64,000 bases of DNA from Bacteroidota bacterium (GCA_022711405.1 JAKLFC010000001.1:372001-436000), one strand, 5' to 3'. Positions 34,719 to 44,272 are shown, counted from the first letter of the stretch. Program-made: numbers and translations. Notes: generated by a model from the letters alone, not told the origin.

Positions 34719-34879
34719 GGTTCATACCAGTGATTGTACATTTGAGCCTGACCACTCGTGAAAGTTTGGGTATGGGTCGGAAAGGAGTGCCCCCGGTAAA
34801 AAAAATCGCATTTCTTCATTATTATTGGTTCTTTTTTTATACTTTTCGAAGATTCCTTTAATTTTACAACTCTTTCAGG

Positions 34880-35935
34880 ATGAAGCGATCCATCATTCTT
34901 TACATCCTTGCAGCTGCCCTTATTGCATTTGCGGCTGTCAAAATAGTACGCAACAAGCAGAAAAGTAAATCCATTGTTCCTGTTGCCACGGTTCAGACGC
35001 TTGCCGCCGACGTTTACCTTGCCAGGGATACCCTGGTCAGTTATCAGATCAGCTCAGTAGGCAGTCTGCTGGCCAACGAACATGTACTGATCCAGAGCGA
35101 GGTAAGCCAGCGGTTGGTGGCAATTTATTTCCAGGAGGGTACCTTTGTCTCCAGAGGATCCATGCTTTTCAAACTGGACGATGCCACCCTGCAGGCTGAG
35201 TTGAACACCCTGAAGATCCAGGAGGAACTGGCGGCACAGAATGAAAGCCGCGACCATGTGCTGCTGGATAAAGGAGGGATCAGTCAGCAGGCCTATGACG
35301 AGACCCTCAATCGTCTGAAGACCCTTCAGGCCGGGATAGACCGCATCCGGGTGGACATTGACAAGACGGAGATACGGGCGCCATTCGCAGGAAGGATTGG
35401 TCTGCGCAATGTGAGTGAGGGAGCGTATGTGAAGCCTTCGGATATTCTGACCACCCTGGAAGATGTCAGCCAGATCAAGCTCGATTTTACGGTCCCGGAA
35501 CGATATGCAGGCAGCATCAGCAAAGGGCAGACGGTGACCTTCACGATCACCGGAAGCCCGGTACTCTATTCCGCCACCATTGATGCCTTCGAACCATCGG
35601 TGGAAGCCTCCACCCGGAATCTCAAGATCAGGGCATTGACCAGCAATAAAGAGGGGAACCTCATCCCCGGATTATCTGCCAAGGTTTTTCTTGACTTTCG
35701 GGAGACCAGTGCCAGTATCTTCATACCAAGCCAGTGTCTTATCCCGGTACTCAAAGGTTACCAGGTATATGTGTGCAAGCAGGGCCTTGTCAGGGTATTC
35801 CCTGTAAAGACAGGCATAAGGAACAGGGAAAGCGTCCAGATCCTGGAGGGCTTGTCGGCCGGCGACACGGTTGTGATGACCAACCTGCTGAGGTTAAGGC
35901 CAGGAATGAAGATAAAGATCGTAAATACATTCTAA
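34880..35935 (+). CDS. RND efflux periplasmic adaptor subunit
   Basis: Membrane-fusion protein of 351 residues linking the RND pump to the outer-membrane channel. It has an N-terminal anchor helix (SIILYILAAALIAFAAVKIV), a lipoyl-like hairpin half near residue 70 (VLIQSEVSQRLVAIYFQEGTFV), a coiled-coil hairpin, and the second half with TEIRAPFAGRIGLRNVSEGAYV near residue 170. Beta-barrel and membrane-proximal domains follow. No lipobox was seen. The permease gene starts two bases after its stop. The drug or metabolite is unknown. Confidence 0.92.
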   Translation: MKRSIILYILAAALIAFAAVKIVRNKQKSKSIVPVATVQTLAADVYLARDTLVSYQISSVGSLLANEHVLIQSEVSQRLVAIYFQEGTFVSRGSMLFKLDDATLQAELNTLKIQEELAAQNESRDHVLLDKGGISQQAYDETLNRLKTLQAGIDRIRVDIDKTEIRAPFAGRIGLRNVSEGAYVKPSDILTTLEDVSQIKLDFTVPERYAGSISKGQTVTFTITGSPVLYSATIDAFEPSVEASTRNLKIRALTSNKEGNLIPGLSAKVFLDFRETSASIFIPSQCLIPVLKGYQVYVCKQGLVRVFPVKTGIRNRESVQILEGLSAGDTVVMTNLLRLRPGMKIKIVNTF

Positions 35936-35937
35936 TT

Positions 35938-38900
35938 ATGAGCCTATCCTCCGTCAGTATCAACAGGCCTATTTTGCCCATCGTATTTGCGATCCTCCTG
36001 ATCATTTTCGGTACGGTCAGTTTCTTTCTGCTGGGTGACAGGGAATATCCTGATGTGGAGCCTCCTATTGTCAATGTATCGACCATCTACGTTGGCGCAA
36101 ATGCAGAGATCATTCAGACCCAGATCACCGATCCCCTCGAGGAAGCCATCAGCGGCATAGAGGGAGTCAGGGTGATCTCTTCCCAGTCGACCGAACAATC
36201 CAGTCTGATCACTGTGGAATTCAACATTGGGGAGGACCTGGAGCGGGCTGCCAACGATGTCAGGGATAAAGTGGCCAAGACCATCCGTTTTTTGCCCAAG
36301 GACATTGATCCTCCCATTGTGGAAAAGCTTGATGTGAATGCCAATCCGATCATTTTTATGACCGTTAAAAGTGAATCCCGTGATCTTCTGCAGGTGTATG
36401 ATATTGTCGACAGGCTGATCAAAGACCGTCTGCAGACGATCCCGGAGATCGGCGGAATAAAGGTTTTCGGAGAAAAGAAGTATTGCATGCGTCTCTGGCT
36501 GGATCCTGACCGTCTGGCAGCACATGATCTCACTCCCCTGGATGTGCAGCAGGCTGTTGTGCGCGAGAATGTCGAACTTCCTTCCGGGAGAATAGAAGGG
36601 GAGACCAGCGAGCTCAGTGTGCGGACGCTGGGACTGCTGACCACACCCGATGAGTTCAACAATCTTACCATCAGGGAGAAAGACGGATCGGTCCTGCGAT
36701 TCAGCGATCTGGGCTTTGCAGAGCTTGGAGCGGAAAATGAGCGGACCATCTTCAAGAGCGACCTTTTCCCATGCGTTGCCATTGGGGTCATTCCCCAGCC
36801 GGGAGCCAACACCATTGATATTGCCGATGAGTTCTACAAACGCATGGATGAGGTCAGGGAGGTTTTACCGCCCGATATTGACATGAGGCTTGGCTTTGAT
36901 TTCACGCTGTTTGAGCGCAATGCCATCAAGGAGGTGAAGGAAACGATGCTCCTTGCTTTCTGCCTGGTTGTCCTGATCATCTACTTTTTTCTTCGTGACT
37001 GGCGCTCTGCGGTCATCCCTGTGATTGCCATCCCAATTTCGATCATCGCAACCTTTTTCATCATGTACCTGACCGGTATTACGATCAACGTGCTGACCCT
37101 GGTGGGGTTGATCCTTGCCATCGGGCTGGTTTGCGATGATGCCATCATCGTTCTGGAGATCATATATACAAAAGTCGACTCGGGTTTTTCTGCCATGGAG
37201 GCGGCCCATAAAGGCATCCAGGAAATCTATTTTGCCATCATATCCACGACACTGACCCTTGCGGTGGTCTTTATACCGATCATGTTCCTGCAGGGACTGA
37301 CGGGTAAGCTGTTCAGGGAGTTTGCCCTCGTGGTGGCAGGCTCTGTCATGGTATCCGGTTTTGTGGCCCTCACACTTTCTCCCATGATGGGATCACGCAT
37401 CCTGACGCAGCAGCGTCATCTTAACCTGAACTGGTTCTTTAAGCTGACCGAGCCATTCTTTCTTAACCTGAACCGGCGATACCGGTATTCCCTGGCGGCG
37501 TTCATCAAATTCCGCTGGGTGATCTGGCCTGTTTTTGCCCTGGTAGCCGTACTGATCTTTCTCCTTGGAAGGGACATCCACTCTGAGCTGGCGCCTTATG
37601 AGGACAGGTCGAATGTAAGGATCATCACCCTTGGGCCCGAAGGATCGTCGTATGAATTCATGGAGAAGTACATGGATCAATTGAGCCAATACGTGGCTGA
37701 TTCGATTCCGGAAGCCACACGCAATTTTGCCATGATCGCCCCCAGTCTCAGCACCATTGATGCACCCAACAAAGGGCAGGAGATCGTTTACCTGAGCGAT
37801 CCGGATAAGAGGGACAGGACGCAGAATGAGATCTTTCAAAAGGTTTCCCGCGATCTTCAGCACATTACCGGAATCAGTGCATTTCCCTTTGAACCTCCGA
37901 CCATTGGAAGCCGTTTTGCCGGACAGGCACTTCAGTTTGTGATCCAATCCTCCAATTTTGATTCGCTCAAGCGTGTGCTGCCCCTTTTTCTGGAAGAAGC
38001 CCGAAAAAGCCCCATCCTCCGTTTTGTGGATGCCAACCTCAAGATCAACAAGCCCGAGCTGCGGCTGACCATCGACAGGGACCGCGCTGCGATGATGGGG
38101 GTTTCGGTGAGGGATATTGCCACTACCCTTCAATTCGCACTCAGCGGCCAGCGTTTTGATTATTTTTACATGAACGGTAAACAGTACCAGGTGATTGGTC
38201 AGGTGGCACGTGAGTACAGGGATTCCCCTGAAGACCTTAAGTTGCTGAATGTACGAAATAACAGGGGAGAGCTGATCCCTCTTGAGAACCTCATCGTATG
38301 GGAGGAAGGCATCAATCCCTCCACGATTTTCACATACGACAGGTATATCTCTGCGACCATCTCTGCCGGCACCGTTCCGGGAATGACGCTGGGGGATGGC
38401 ATACGCGAGATGGAGCGCATAGCGGTGAAGGTTCTGCCTGCAAACTTCAGGACTGCCCTGGCAGGGCAGGCAAGGGATTACGCAGAGAGTTCGGCGAGCC
38501 TGAGGTATATCTTCATGCTGGCACTGGTGCTCATTTATCTTATTCTCGCAGCCCAGTTCAACAGCTGGCTCGATCCACTGGTCATCCTGATGACAGTGCC
38601 CCTTGCTTTGTTCGGCGCATTGCTGTCATTATGGTTCTTTGACCAGACACTCAATATTTTCAGCCAGATCGGAATCATCATGCTGATTGGCCTGGTCACT
38701 AAAAACGGGATCCTGATCGTTGAATTTGCCAATCAGCGAAAGCTGCGAGGGAGCGATAAGTACGATGCGGTCCGCCACGCTGCCGCCACCCGGCTCAGGC
38801 CCATCCTGATGACCGCTTCGGCGACGATCCTGGGTATATTACCGATCGCACTCTCGATCGGCGCTTCCTCTGGCAGCCGACGCTCCATGGGGATCGCAGT

Positions 38901-38997
38901 GGTAGGAGGGATGCTCTTTGCCACCTTCTTTTCCCTGTATATCGTTCCTGCCCTCTATACGTATTTATCCAGAGATAATATCAAAACTATTACATAA
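35938..38997 (+). CDS. RND efflux transporter permease
   Basis: Proton-driven inner-membrane pump of 1019 residues (AcrB/MexB-like hydrophobic-amphiphilic efflux family). It begins SLSSVSINRPILPIVFAILL, has two large periplasmic domains and 12 membrane helices, and in TM4 the paired aspartates GLVCDDAIIVLEII needed for proton relay. The second half mirrors this with GLVTKNGILIVEFAN near residue 920. ATG 35938 is used; a longer frame starting upstream overlaps the adaptor gene out of phase and is not protein-like. Confidence 0.95.
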   Translation: MSLSSVSINRPILPIVFAILLIIFGTVSFFLLGDREYPDVEPPIVNVSTIYVGANAEIIQTQITDPLEEAISGIEGVRVISSQSTEQSSLITVEFNIGEDLERAANDVRDKVAKTIRFLPKDIDPPIVEKLDVNANPIIFMTVKSESRDLLQVYDIVDRLIKDRLQTIPEIGGIKVFGEKKYCMRLWLDPDRLAAHDLTPLDVQQAVVRENVELPSGRIEGETSELSVRTLGLLTTPDEFNNLTIREKDGSVLRFSDLGFAELGAENERTIFKSDLFPCVAIGVIPQPGANTIDIADEFYKRMDEVREVLPPDIDMRLGFDFTLFERNAIKEVKETMLLAFCLVVLIIYFFLRDWRSAVIPVIAIPISIIATFFIMYLTGITINVLTLVGLILAIGLVCDDAIIVLEIIYTKVDSGFSAMEAAHKGIQEIYFAIISTTLTLAVVFIPIMFLQGLTGKLFREFALVVAGSVMVSGFVALTLSPMMGSRILTQQRHLNLNWFFKLTEPFFLNLNRRYRYSLAAFIKFRWVIWPVFALVAVLIFLLGRDIHSELAPYEDRSNVRIITLGPEGSSYEFMEKYMDQLSQYVADSIPEATRNFAMIAPSLSTIDAPNKGQEIVYLSDPDKRDRTQNEIFQKVSRDLQHITGISAFPFEPPTIGSRFAGQALQFVIQSSNFDSLKRVLPLFLEEARKSPILRFVDANLKINKPELRLTIDRDRAAMMGVSVRDIATTLQFALSGQRFDYFYMNGKQYQVIGQVAREYRDSPEDLKLLNVRNNRGELIPLENLIVWEEGINPSTIFTYDRYISATISAGTVPGMTLGDGIREMERIAVKVLPANFRTALAGQARDYAESSASLRYIFMLALVLIYLILAAQFNSWLDPLVILMTVPLALFGALLSLWFFDQTLNIFSQIGIIMLIGLVTKNGILIVEFANQRKLRGSDKYDAVRHAAATRLRPILMTASATILGILPIALSIGASSGSRRSMGIAVVGGMLFATFFSLYIVPALYTYLSRDNIKTIT

Positions 38998-40364
38998 TGA
39001 ATCCACTTTATGTGAAAAGTATGCAACCTGTCATTGACAGGCTGTATACTGCCAGAATTGCCCTGTTGATCGCCTTCATTCTTGCAGGAAACTCCGGCAG
39101 TGTCGGACAGCCGCTCCTCAGTCTCGACGATGCCATAAAAACAGGACTGGAAAGCAATTTTGGGATACGGATCGTCAGAAATGAAGAGAATATTGCCATG
39201 AACAATAACACGGCGGGGAATGCCGGCTTTTTGCCTGAGATAAGCCTCACGGCCGGATATGAGACGAGCGTGAGGCACGCGGATGTCAGGGTTGTCTCCG
39301 GAACGGAACTCAATGAGAACGCAGCCGGCACGAACTGGGTGGATGCAGGCGTTTTTCTGAACTGGACGTTGTTCGACGGGATGAATATGTTCGTCAACCG
39401 GAACCGGCTGGCCACATTGGAGCAAATGGGGGAACTCGAGGTCAGGATCGCCATGGAAAAGACCCTGTCCCGGATCATCATCATCTATCATGATATCGTA
39501 AGGAATCAGATGATGGAGAATGTACTCCGTGAGCAGGTGGGACTGTCGCGGGAAAGGACCCGGATCGCTGAAACCAGGAGCAGTATCGGCGCCGCTTCGG
39601 AACTGGAATACCTCAGGGCGCAGGTGGATCTGAATGCGGACGAATCGGCATTGATCCAGCAGCAGGCATATACCGAGAACGCCCGTATTGCACTCAATGA
39701 ATTACTGGCCCGTGACGCTGCCACCGCCTTCCAGGTAGAAGATACGATCCTGATACAGGAAAGCCTGGACATCAAAGCCCTGACGGATTATTGCCTCAGA
39801 TCCAACACAGAATTGCAGAAAGAGAGGTACACCACGGAGCTGAACCATTTGGATCTTAAAAGCATGCAGGGTGTCCGTTATCCTGTGCTTACCCTCCGTT
39901 CAGGTTATAACTTCGTCGAAAATGAGACAGAGGCCTCGTTCATCGAGTATAACCGTCAACTGGGACCGTACATAGGGCTCTCGCTGGATTTTATTCTTTT
40001 CAATGGAATGAACCGCACCCGCGAGGTAACAAATGCCCGTATCAATATCGAAAATGCGCAGCTCAGGGAGGAAGAACTTCAGCTGAACCTGGTTGCCATC
40101 CTGAATCAGTTTTTTAACCAGTATACCAGCGAGTTAAGGGTGATTGCCCTGGAAGAACAAAACCTGGTCCTGGCGCAGAAGAATATGGATATCGCGGGCG
40201 AAAGTTACCGGATTGGTTCCCTCTCTTCCATCGAATTGAGGGAAGTACAGGAGAATCTGCTGGAAGCCAGCAGCAGGATGATCAAGGCCTTGTTCCGTGT
40301 AAAGATCCAGGAAACAGAACTGTTGCGGCTCAGCGGGATCCTGTTGCCGGAGGGGATCAAGTAA
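38997..40364 (+). CDS. TolC-family outer-membrane efflux channel
   Basis: Protein of 455 residues with two outer-membrane-efflux repeats: LSLDDAIKTGLESNFGIRI at the start of the first and a second beginning near residue 250. Long helices contain many Gln, Asn, Glu and Arg, and LNWTLFDGMN and LDFILFNGMNR are the typical strand motifs (usually FxxGxxR). A hydrophobic export signal lies near residues 20-35. The start ATG shares a base with the permease stop, so the operon is complete: adaptor, pump, channel. Confidence 0.93.
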   Translation: MNPLYVKSMQPVIDRLYTARIALLIAFILAGNSGSVGQPLLSLDDAIKTGLESNFGIRIVRNEENIAMNNNTAGNAGFLPEISLTAGYETSVRHADVRVVSGTELNENAAGTNWVDAGVFLNWTLFDGMNMFVNRNRLATLEQMGELEVRIAMEKTLSRIIIIYHDIVRNQMMENVLREQVGLSRERTRIAETRSSIGAASELEYLRAQVDLNADESALIQQQAYTENARIALNELLARDAATAFQVEDTILIQESLDIKALTDYCLRSNTELQKERYTTELNHLDLKSMQGVRYPVLTLRSGYNFVENETEASFIEYNRQLGPYIGLSLDFILFNGMNRTREVTNARINIENAQLREEELQLNLVAILNQFFNQYTSELRVIALEEQNLVLAQKNMDIAGESYRIGSLSSIELREVQENLLEASSRMIKALFRVKIQETELLRLSGILLPEGIK

Positions 40365-40390
40365 ACTACACTTCCCTGTGTCGGCCTTTT

Positions 40391-40446
40391 AATTTGTAAT
40401 CTGGAATTTGTTTGGATTTTGGTCTTTGTGATTTGGAATTTGTTCA
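40391..40446. repeat. TTTGGAATTTGG-family intergenic repeat, locus 3
   Basis: T/G-rich stretch after the TolC gene with repeated GGAATTTG and TTTGGA words. Same family and orientation as 17254-17316. Confidence 0.65.
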
Positions 40447-40448
40447 GG

Positions 40449-40793
40449 TCACTCCAGCACATTCACTTCCAGTATCTGTATTAGTCCCTCTATCGATTGT
40501 CTGACGACAATAACAGACTCGCCTTTTTTAAGAGGCTGGCTGCCCACATTTCGCATGTCGTACTGGCAGTTGTGGGCGTCGGTGAATACGCAGCTCTCCC
40601 GTGGCCTTAGCGGGCAGGGGCTTTTAAATACCTCTCCCTGCTGGTAGACTTTGATGGGACAGATAATGCTCATGGTCCCGCCAGCATCTTTGACCTCACC
40701 CTTCCTCGGTAAAAGGATGATCAACGCAACCGCTCCAAGGATCAAGGCTACGATGACCGTCCAGACAAGTTTTTTTCTTTTTGAAAGATACAT
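40449..40793 (-). CDS. Small membrane-anchored protein, unknown function
   Basis: Protein of 114 residues with one N-terminal membrane helix (VWTVIVALILGAVALIILL) and a periplasmic domain containing four cysteines (IICPIKV, SPCPLR, ESCVF, HNCQY) that could form disulfides or bind metal. No family was recognised. It follows the small lipoprotein gene at 40818-41108 on the same strand, 24 bases apart, so the two may be co-transcribed. Confidence 0.65.
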   Translation of the reverse strand: MYLSKRKKLVWTVIVALILGAVALIILLPRKGEVKDAGGTMSIICPIKVYQQGEVFKSPCPLRPRESCVFTDAHNCQYDMRNVGSQPLKKGESVIVVRQSIEGLIQILEVNVLE

Positions 40794-40817
40794 AAACTGA
40801 CTGATTTGATGATGTCC

Positions 40818-41108
40818 TTATTTTTTCCAGCGGCAACCAGACCGGGCCCCCCCGCTATAAAAGATCATAGCTCCCAGGATGAATCCCAGGTTGTATAACT
40901 TGCCCACATTGTTCACCTCATAGATCGTCACGTTATCATTGAACAGGCTGATAATAAAGGTAAAAAAGGATATGAATCCGTGCCAGAGACCTGCCCAGAA
41001 ATTGGCTGCTGCTGCATCGAATTTTTCATTGCCGGGTGCACAGGAGGTCAGGATCAGGAACAATGCTACGAATAAAAGCAGCGTGTGAGAAGGTAGGAGC
41101 TTTTTCAT
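40818..41108 (-). CDS. Small membrane lipoprotein, unknown function
   Basis: Protein of 96 residues with a lipoprotein signal ending in LILTSC (Cys23), a predicted membrane helix near residues 38-60 (FWAGLWHGFISFFTFIISLF) and a second near 75-90. It is one of the small conserved proteins of unknown role often seen in Bacteroidota. It lies upstream of the 114-residue membrane-anchored protein. Confidence 0.7.
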   Translation of the reverse strand: MKKLLPSHTLLLFVALFLILTSCAPGNEKFDAAAANFWAGLWHGFISFFTFIISLFNDNVTIYEVNNVGKLYNLGFILGAMIFYSGGARSGCRWKK

Positions 41109-41155
41109 TGTTAAATTGTTAAATTGTTAAACTGTTAAATTGTTAAATTGTTATT
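41108..41155. repeat. 8-bp tandem repeat (TTAAATTG), locus 3
   Basis: At least five near-perfect 8-bp units: TTAAATTG, TTAAATTG, TTAAACTG, TTAAATTG, TTAAATTG, then a diverged unit. This is the cleanest copy of the family also present at 1141-1180 and 19577-19630. Confidence 0.85.
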
Positions 41156-41217
41156 CTGTCAATGGACACACTGTTGATATCTGTGGAGAGGGGGATCCGG
41201 CATGAGTGGAGCAGGGG

Positions 41218-41661
41218 TTAGGGATCACTTTCGGAACTCTTTCCTGCATACCTTATTGCGGTGACAAGCTCGGTCAGGATGGAGATCAGGCCCAGGATCA
41301 TGACAACCAGGAGTATGATCTTCACGATCCTGTTGAGCTGTTCGGTTGGAAAATTAAAGGGAAAGACGACATAGAACATGATCGCGGAAAGCGAAAAGGC
41401 AATGTTCGTTATGGCCTTCAACAAATGCCGGAACCATTTGGGATCGTACAGCAAAAACACGGCATAGGCGATAATGGCTGCATAGAAGGAGGCACGAATG
41501 TACCAGAGCAGGCTGTCGTATTCTTCGGTCAGAAAGGGGACATTCCAATCGTAAAGATGGAGCATGATGTACATACAAATGAACTGCACAACGATGGTGA
41601 TGATGTAACCCAAACGTCTTGCGGGCAGTGATTTCGCTTTTTTATCAGTGATTGATTCCAT
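41218..41661 (-). CDS. Four-helix membrane protein, unknown function
   Basis: Protein of 147 residues with a basic N-terminus and four hydrophobic helices (IITIVVQFICMYIMLHL, then WYIRASFYAAIIAYAVFLL, NIAFSLSAIMFYVVF and IILLVVMILGLISILTELV). No family was recognised. It is followed on its strand by the 8-bp repeat and the small lipoprotein gene. Confidence 0.75.
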   Translation of the reverse strand: MESITDKKAKSLPARRLGYIITIVVQFICMYIMLHLYDWNVPFLTEEYDSLLWYIRASFYAAIIAYAVFLLYDPKWFRHLLKAITNIAFSLSAIMFYVVFPFNFPTEQLNRIVKIILLVVMILGLISILTELVTAIRYAGKSSESDP

Positions 41662-41750
41662 AAAATGTTAAAAAACATATAAAAATAAACAAAATGTCCT
41701 AAGATTGGATTTATGACCGTAAACTTGTATGAAATTTCTGTTTTTATTTG

Positions 41751-41758
41751 TACTTTTG
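41751..41758 (+). promoter_or_regulatory. -7 promoter box of the DUF3127 gene
   Basis: TACTTTTG matches TAnnTTTG and ends 20 bases before the ATG at 41779. It lies inside a longer upstream frame, which supports the later start. Confidence 0.6.
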
Positions 41759-41778
41759 ATTTCACCAAAAAAAAGATT

Positions 41779-42171
41779 ATGCATCTGAGCGGGAAACTCA
41801 TTTCCATTTTACCAGAAGTACACGGAGATGGAAGAAACGGACCCTGGAAGAAACAGGAATTCATTATTGAGACGGAGGAGAGCTATCCAAAAAAGATCTG
41901 TATTTCAAGCTGGAATGACCGTGTGGAATTGAACCAGGATCTCCTTTACAAGCCGGTGAAGGTGGAAGTAACGATCGAGAGCCGTGAATTCAACGGGCGG
42001 TGGTATACGGATGTAAGAGCCGTATCCATGCAGGTGGAGAAGCCTGAAGCCCGCGCAGCAGATGCAGATGAGCGGTCAGCCAGGAGAGCTGAAACAAACG
42101 ATGAGATCACAGAGGATACGTCAAACAGGGCATCCATGCGGATGGAAGTGGAGGATGACCTTCCTTTCTGA
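41779..42171 (+). CDS. DUF3127 family protein
   Basis: Protein of 130 residues. The N-terminal 85 residues are an OB-like beta fold: LSGKLISILPEVHGDGRNG, then WKKQEFIIETEESYPKKICI, and ESREFNGRWYTDVRAVSMQ. This is the DUF3127 signature, restricted largely to Bacteroidota and suspected to bind nucleic acid. The C-terminus is acidic and Arg-rich with a final DDLPF, similar to the tip of SSB proteins that recruit partners. That likeness is an inference. The gene is monocistronic. Confidence 0.88.
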   Translation: MHLSGKLISILPEVHGDGRNGPWKKQEFIIETEESYPKKICISSWNDRVELNQDLLYKPVKVEVTIESREFNGRWYTDVRAVSMQVEKPEARAADADERSARRAETNDEITEDTSNRASMRMEVEDDLPF

Positions 42172-42227
42172 TGATCGAACAAAAACTGACGTCACTTGTT
42201 TAGTTTTTAATTCCTTATTTACGTACC

Positions 42228-42815
42228 ATGAAAAAGTTTGCCTTGGGGATTATCCTTTTCCTTTCCCTCGCATTTACCGTGACTTCTCAGGTTAAACTGG
42301 AAAAATCTGAGATGAACCCTGCTTTGCTGATCATTGACACACAGAATGCATTTATGCCAATGATGTCGAAGGAGGATCAGGAACGTGCCGTACAAATGAT
42401 GAATTATGTCCTGACGATGTTCAGACAGCTTAACCTGCCCATCATCAGGATCTACCATTCCAGTGCAGAATATGGTGTCACACCGGATGTTCCCGAATTT
42501 GAATACCCGGAATCCATCCAGATCAAGCAGGAGGATCTCAGGGTGATCAAAACCTACCCCAGCGCTTTTGTCAGAACCAACCTGGATTCGCTGCTGAAAG
42601 CCAGGGAAATCAATACCTTGTTCTTATGCGGATTAAGCTCCGTTGGCTGTGTACTGGCCACCTATATGGATGCATTTTCATACGACTACCAGGCCTTTAT
42701 GATAAAGGATGCCATGTTAAGTCATGATGCGGAATACACCGATCAGATCGAGGGCATGTTTAATGCCCTGGACCTGGAAACCATCATGTTCATGCTTAAG
42801 ATCAGCAGCCAATAA
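42228..42815 (+). CDS. Exported isochorismatase-like cysteine hydrolase
   Basis: Protein of 195 residues. A signal peptide (KKFALGIILFLSLAFTVTSQ) precedes the isochorismatase/nicotinamidase fold, with the catalytic triad Asp37 (IIDTQNAF), Lys108 (VIKTYPSAF) and Cys141 (GLSSVGCVLAT). A cis-peptide-bearing GLSSVGC loop is characteristic. The mature enzyme should hydrolyse an amide or vinyl ether in the periplasm; the substrate is unknown. Secreted versions are less common than cytoplasmic ones. Confidence 0.88.
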   Translation: MKKFALGIILFLSLAFTVTSQVKLEKSEMNPALLIIDTQNAFMPMMSKEDQERAVQMMNYVLTMFRQLNLPIIRIYHSSAEYGVTPDVPEFEYPESIQIKQEDLRVIKTYPSAFVRTNLDSLLKAREINTLFLCGLSSVGCVLATYMDAFSYDYQAFMIKDAMLSHDAEYTDQIEGMFNALDLETIMFMLKISSQ

Positions 42816-42929
42816 GCTGATGTAGGATCATCGAATACCGGAAGGATATGCCGTACGTGGACAGCTCATTGAATTCTTAAAAGATATTACAGGCAGGAAA
42901 ATATGTTAAACCTTAAAAACCAAATAATT

Positions 42930-44264
42930 ATGAAAAAATTGTTTACTATTGGTATCATAGCTTTTATCAGCATGATCGGATCATTTGCTGCGAGCGCACA
43001 GACTAATCCGGGCATAAGGAAGGATGTCCTTAATAATCCGTATTTAAGCAAACTGGCCGAATACCTCGGTCCGGAAAGTATCCTGGCTGAAGGGCTTCCG
43101 CAAAAGACATGGGGCTATTACTGGATAACGGACTGGGAATTGCAAACGTATGTGGAAACGTCGTATTATCCGAATGGAAATGTTCACACTGAACTGGATT
43201 ATGATATCACCACTAATCTGCCCACGGCCCGGTGGACCTATACCTACCAGGGACCTGACGGATCTGGTCAGCTGACGGAAATGCTTGGAGAATCAAACGA
43301 AACAGGGTCATGGGAGAATTCCATGAAATATTCCATTTCGTATGACTCGCATGGTAATATAAGTGAAGTGGCCGCCTATATGTGGACCGGAGACTCATGG
43401 TGGATCGTGTTCGGGTACCAGTCCATCTATGGCTATACGCCTCAGGATTATGTTTCTTCCATCACGTCAAAGACCTATGACTTCATGTCGGGATGGGTGT
43501 GGGATACAAAGGATATTTATACGCTTGACGGGAACGGATATCCTACTCAGGTACTATCACAGGTTTACAACGGAGCCTGGGCAGATTCTTCGAGGTACAT
43601 TGATATTGACTGGTACGAATATTTTCCGCAGGTTGGTTACGGGAGCTTTGAATATTATGTGGAGGAGTTATGGGATGGAGGTGCATGGATCACAAACCTC
43701 CGGGAATTGACCGATTATGACGGAACAGGCGGCTGGGTGATGACCAACCAGGTCTATACGGGTGGCTGGGTGAATTCATTTCGTGAAACGATGACTGTCC
43801 AGAATAACAGGCCTACCCTCTATAAGTACGAGGATTGGGTTGACGGTGCCTGGTTCCAGTCCGGGGGAGAAAAGTATTTCTATACGTTCACAGGGGATAA
43901 CCTTACCGAGGAGATCATTCAGACCTACGATTCCGGTTTGCCTGGTTATGTGAACTATTCCAAGTACGTCTACAGTGATTTCTTTTACACCACCGGGCTC
44001 ACTGAGACCATCTCCGCCTCTGCATTTCGTATCTATCCCAATCCGGTGCAGAATGACATGACCATTCAGGTGGACAGCGAAGTGTCGGCTGAGTATTATT
44101 TCGAGGTGCTCAACCTCACAGGTCAGGTAGTTGCATGTGCAACCCTTGACCTGAGTACATCCCACATGATTATCATTCCTGTCGGCAATTTGCCAAATGG
44201 TGTGTACATAGTACGGGCAAGCGCAGGTGATCAATTGATTACCAGTAAGTTTCTTAAAGAATAA
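42930..44264 (+). CDS. Secreted protein with T9SS type A sorting domain
   Basis: Protein of 444 residues. A signal peptide (KKLFTIGIIAFISMIGSFAASAQ) precedes a beta-rich, Trp/Tyr/Asp-rich region of repeated 40-50-residue units carrying W, Y and G at regular places (for example VYNGAWADSSRYIDIDWYEYF), and a final type A sorting domain (FRIYPNPVQNDMTIQV to the end). It should be exported by T9SS. The repeat region was not matched to a named family. It starts a two-gene cargo group with the Asp-box protein. The ATG at 42903 nine codons earlier is less likely because it precedes the signal peptide. Confidence 0.8.
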   Translation: MKKLFTIGIIAFISMIGSFAASAQTNPGIRKDVLNNPYLSKLAEYLGPESILAEGLPQKTWGYYWITDWELQTYVETSYYPNGNVHTELDYDITTNLPTARWTYTYQGPDGSGQLTEMLGESNETGSWENSMKYSISYDSHGNISEVAAYMWTGDSWWIVFGYQSIYGYTPQDYVSSITSKTYDFMSGWVWDTKDIYTLDGNGYPTQVLSQVYNGAWADSSRYIDIDWYEYFPQVGYGSFEYYVEELWDGGAWITNLRELTDYDGTGGWVMTNQVYTGGWVNSFRETMTVQNNRPTLYKYEDWVDGAWFQSGGEKYFYTFTGDNLTEEIIQTYDSGLPGYVNYSKYVYSDFFYTTGLTETISASAFRIYPNPVQNDMTIQVDSEVSAEYYFEVLNLTGQVVACATLDLSTSHMIIIPVGNLPNGVYIVRASAGDQLITSKFLKE

Positions 44265-44272
44265 ATAACTTG

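Larger units (their letters stand above)
34484..34879. other. Gene-free 396-base spacer containing three hairpins
   Basis: No convincing coding sequence; the longest frame (minus 34520-34819) is built from the GC-rich hairpins and has no protein-like pattern. The stretch contains the large inverted repeat at 34585-34663 and two short hairpins at 34678-34693 and 34703-34718. Near its end, TACTTTTC (34840-34847) is one base off a -7 box and may serve the efflux operon. Confidence 0.7.

Noticed and set aside
34520..34819. Open frame of 99 residues on the minus strand in the large spacer
   Set aside because: It is made of the GC-rich hairpins and has no domain or conserved pattern.
35734..35937. 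Upstream extension of the RND permease frame
   Set aside because: It overlaps the adaptor gene in another phase, is Gly/Lys/Cys-rich without a domain, and the ATG at 35938 gives the conserved start two bases after the adaptor stop.
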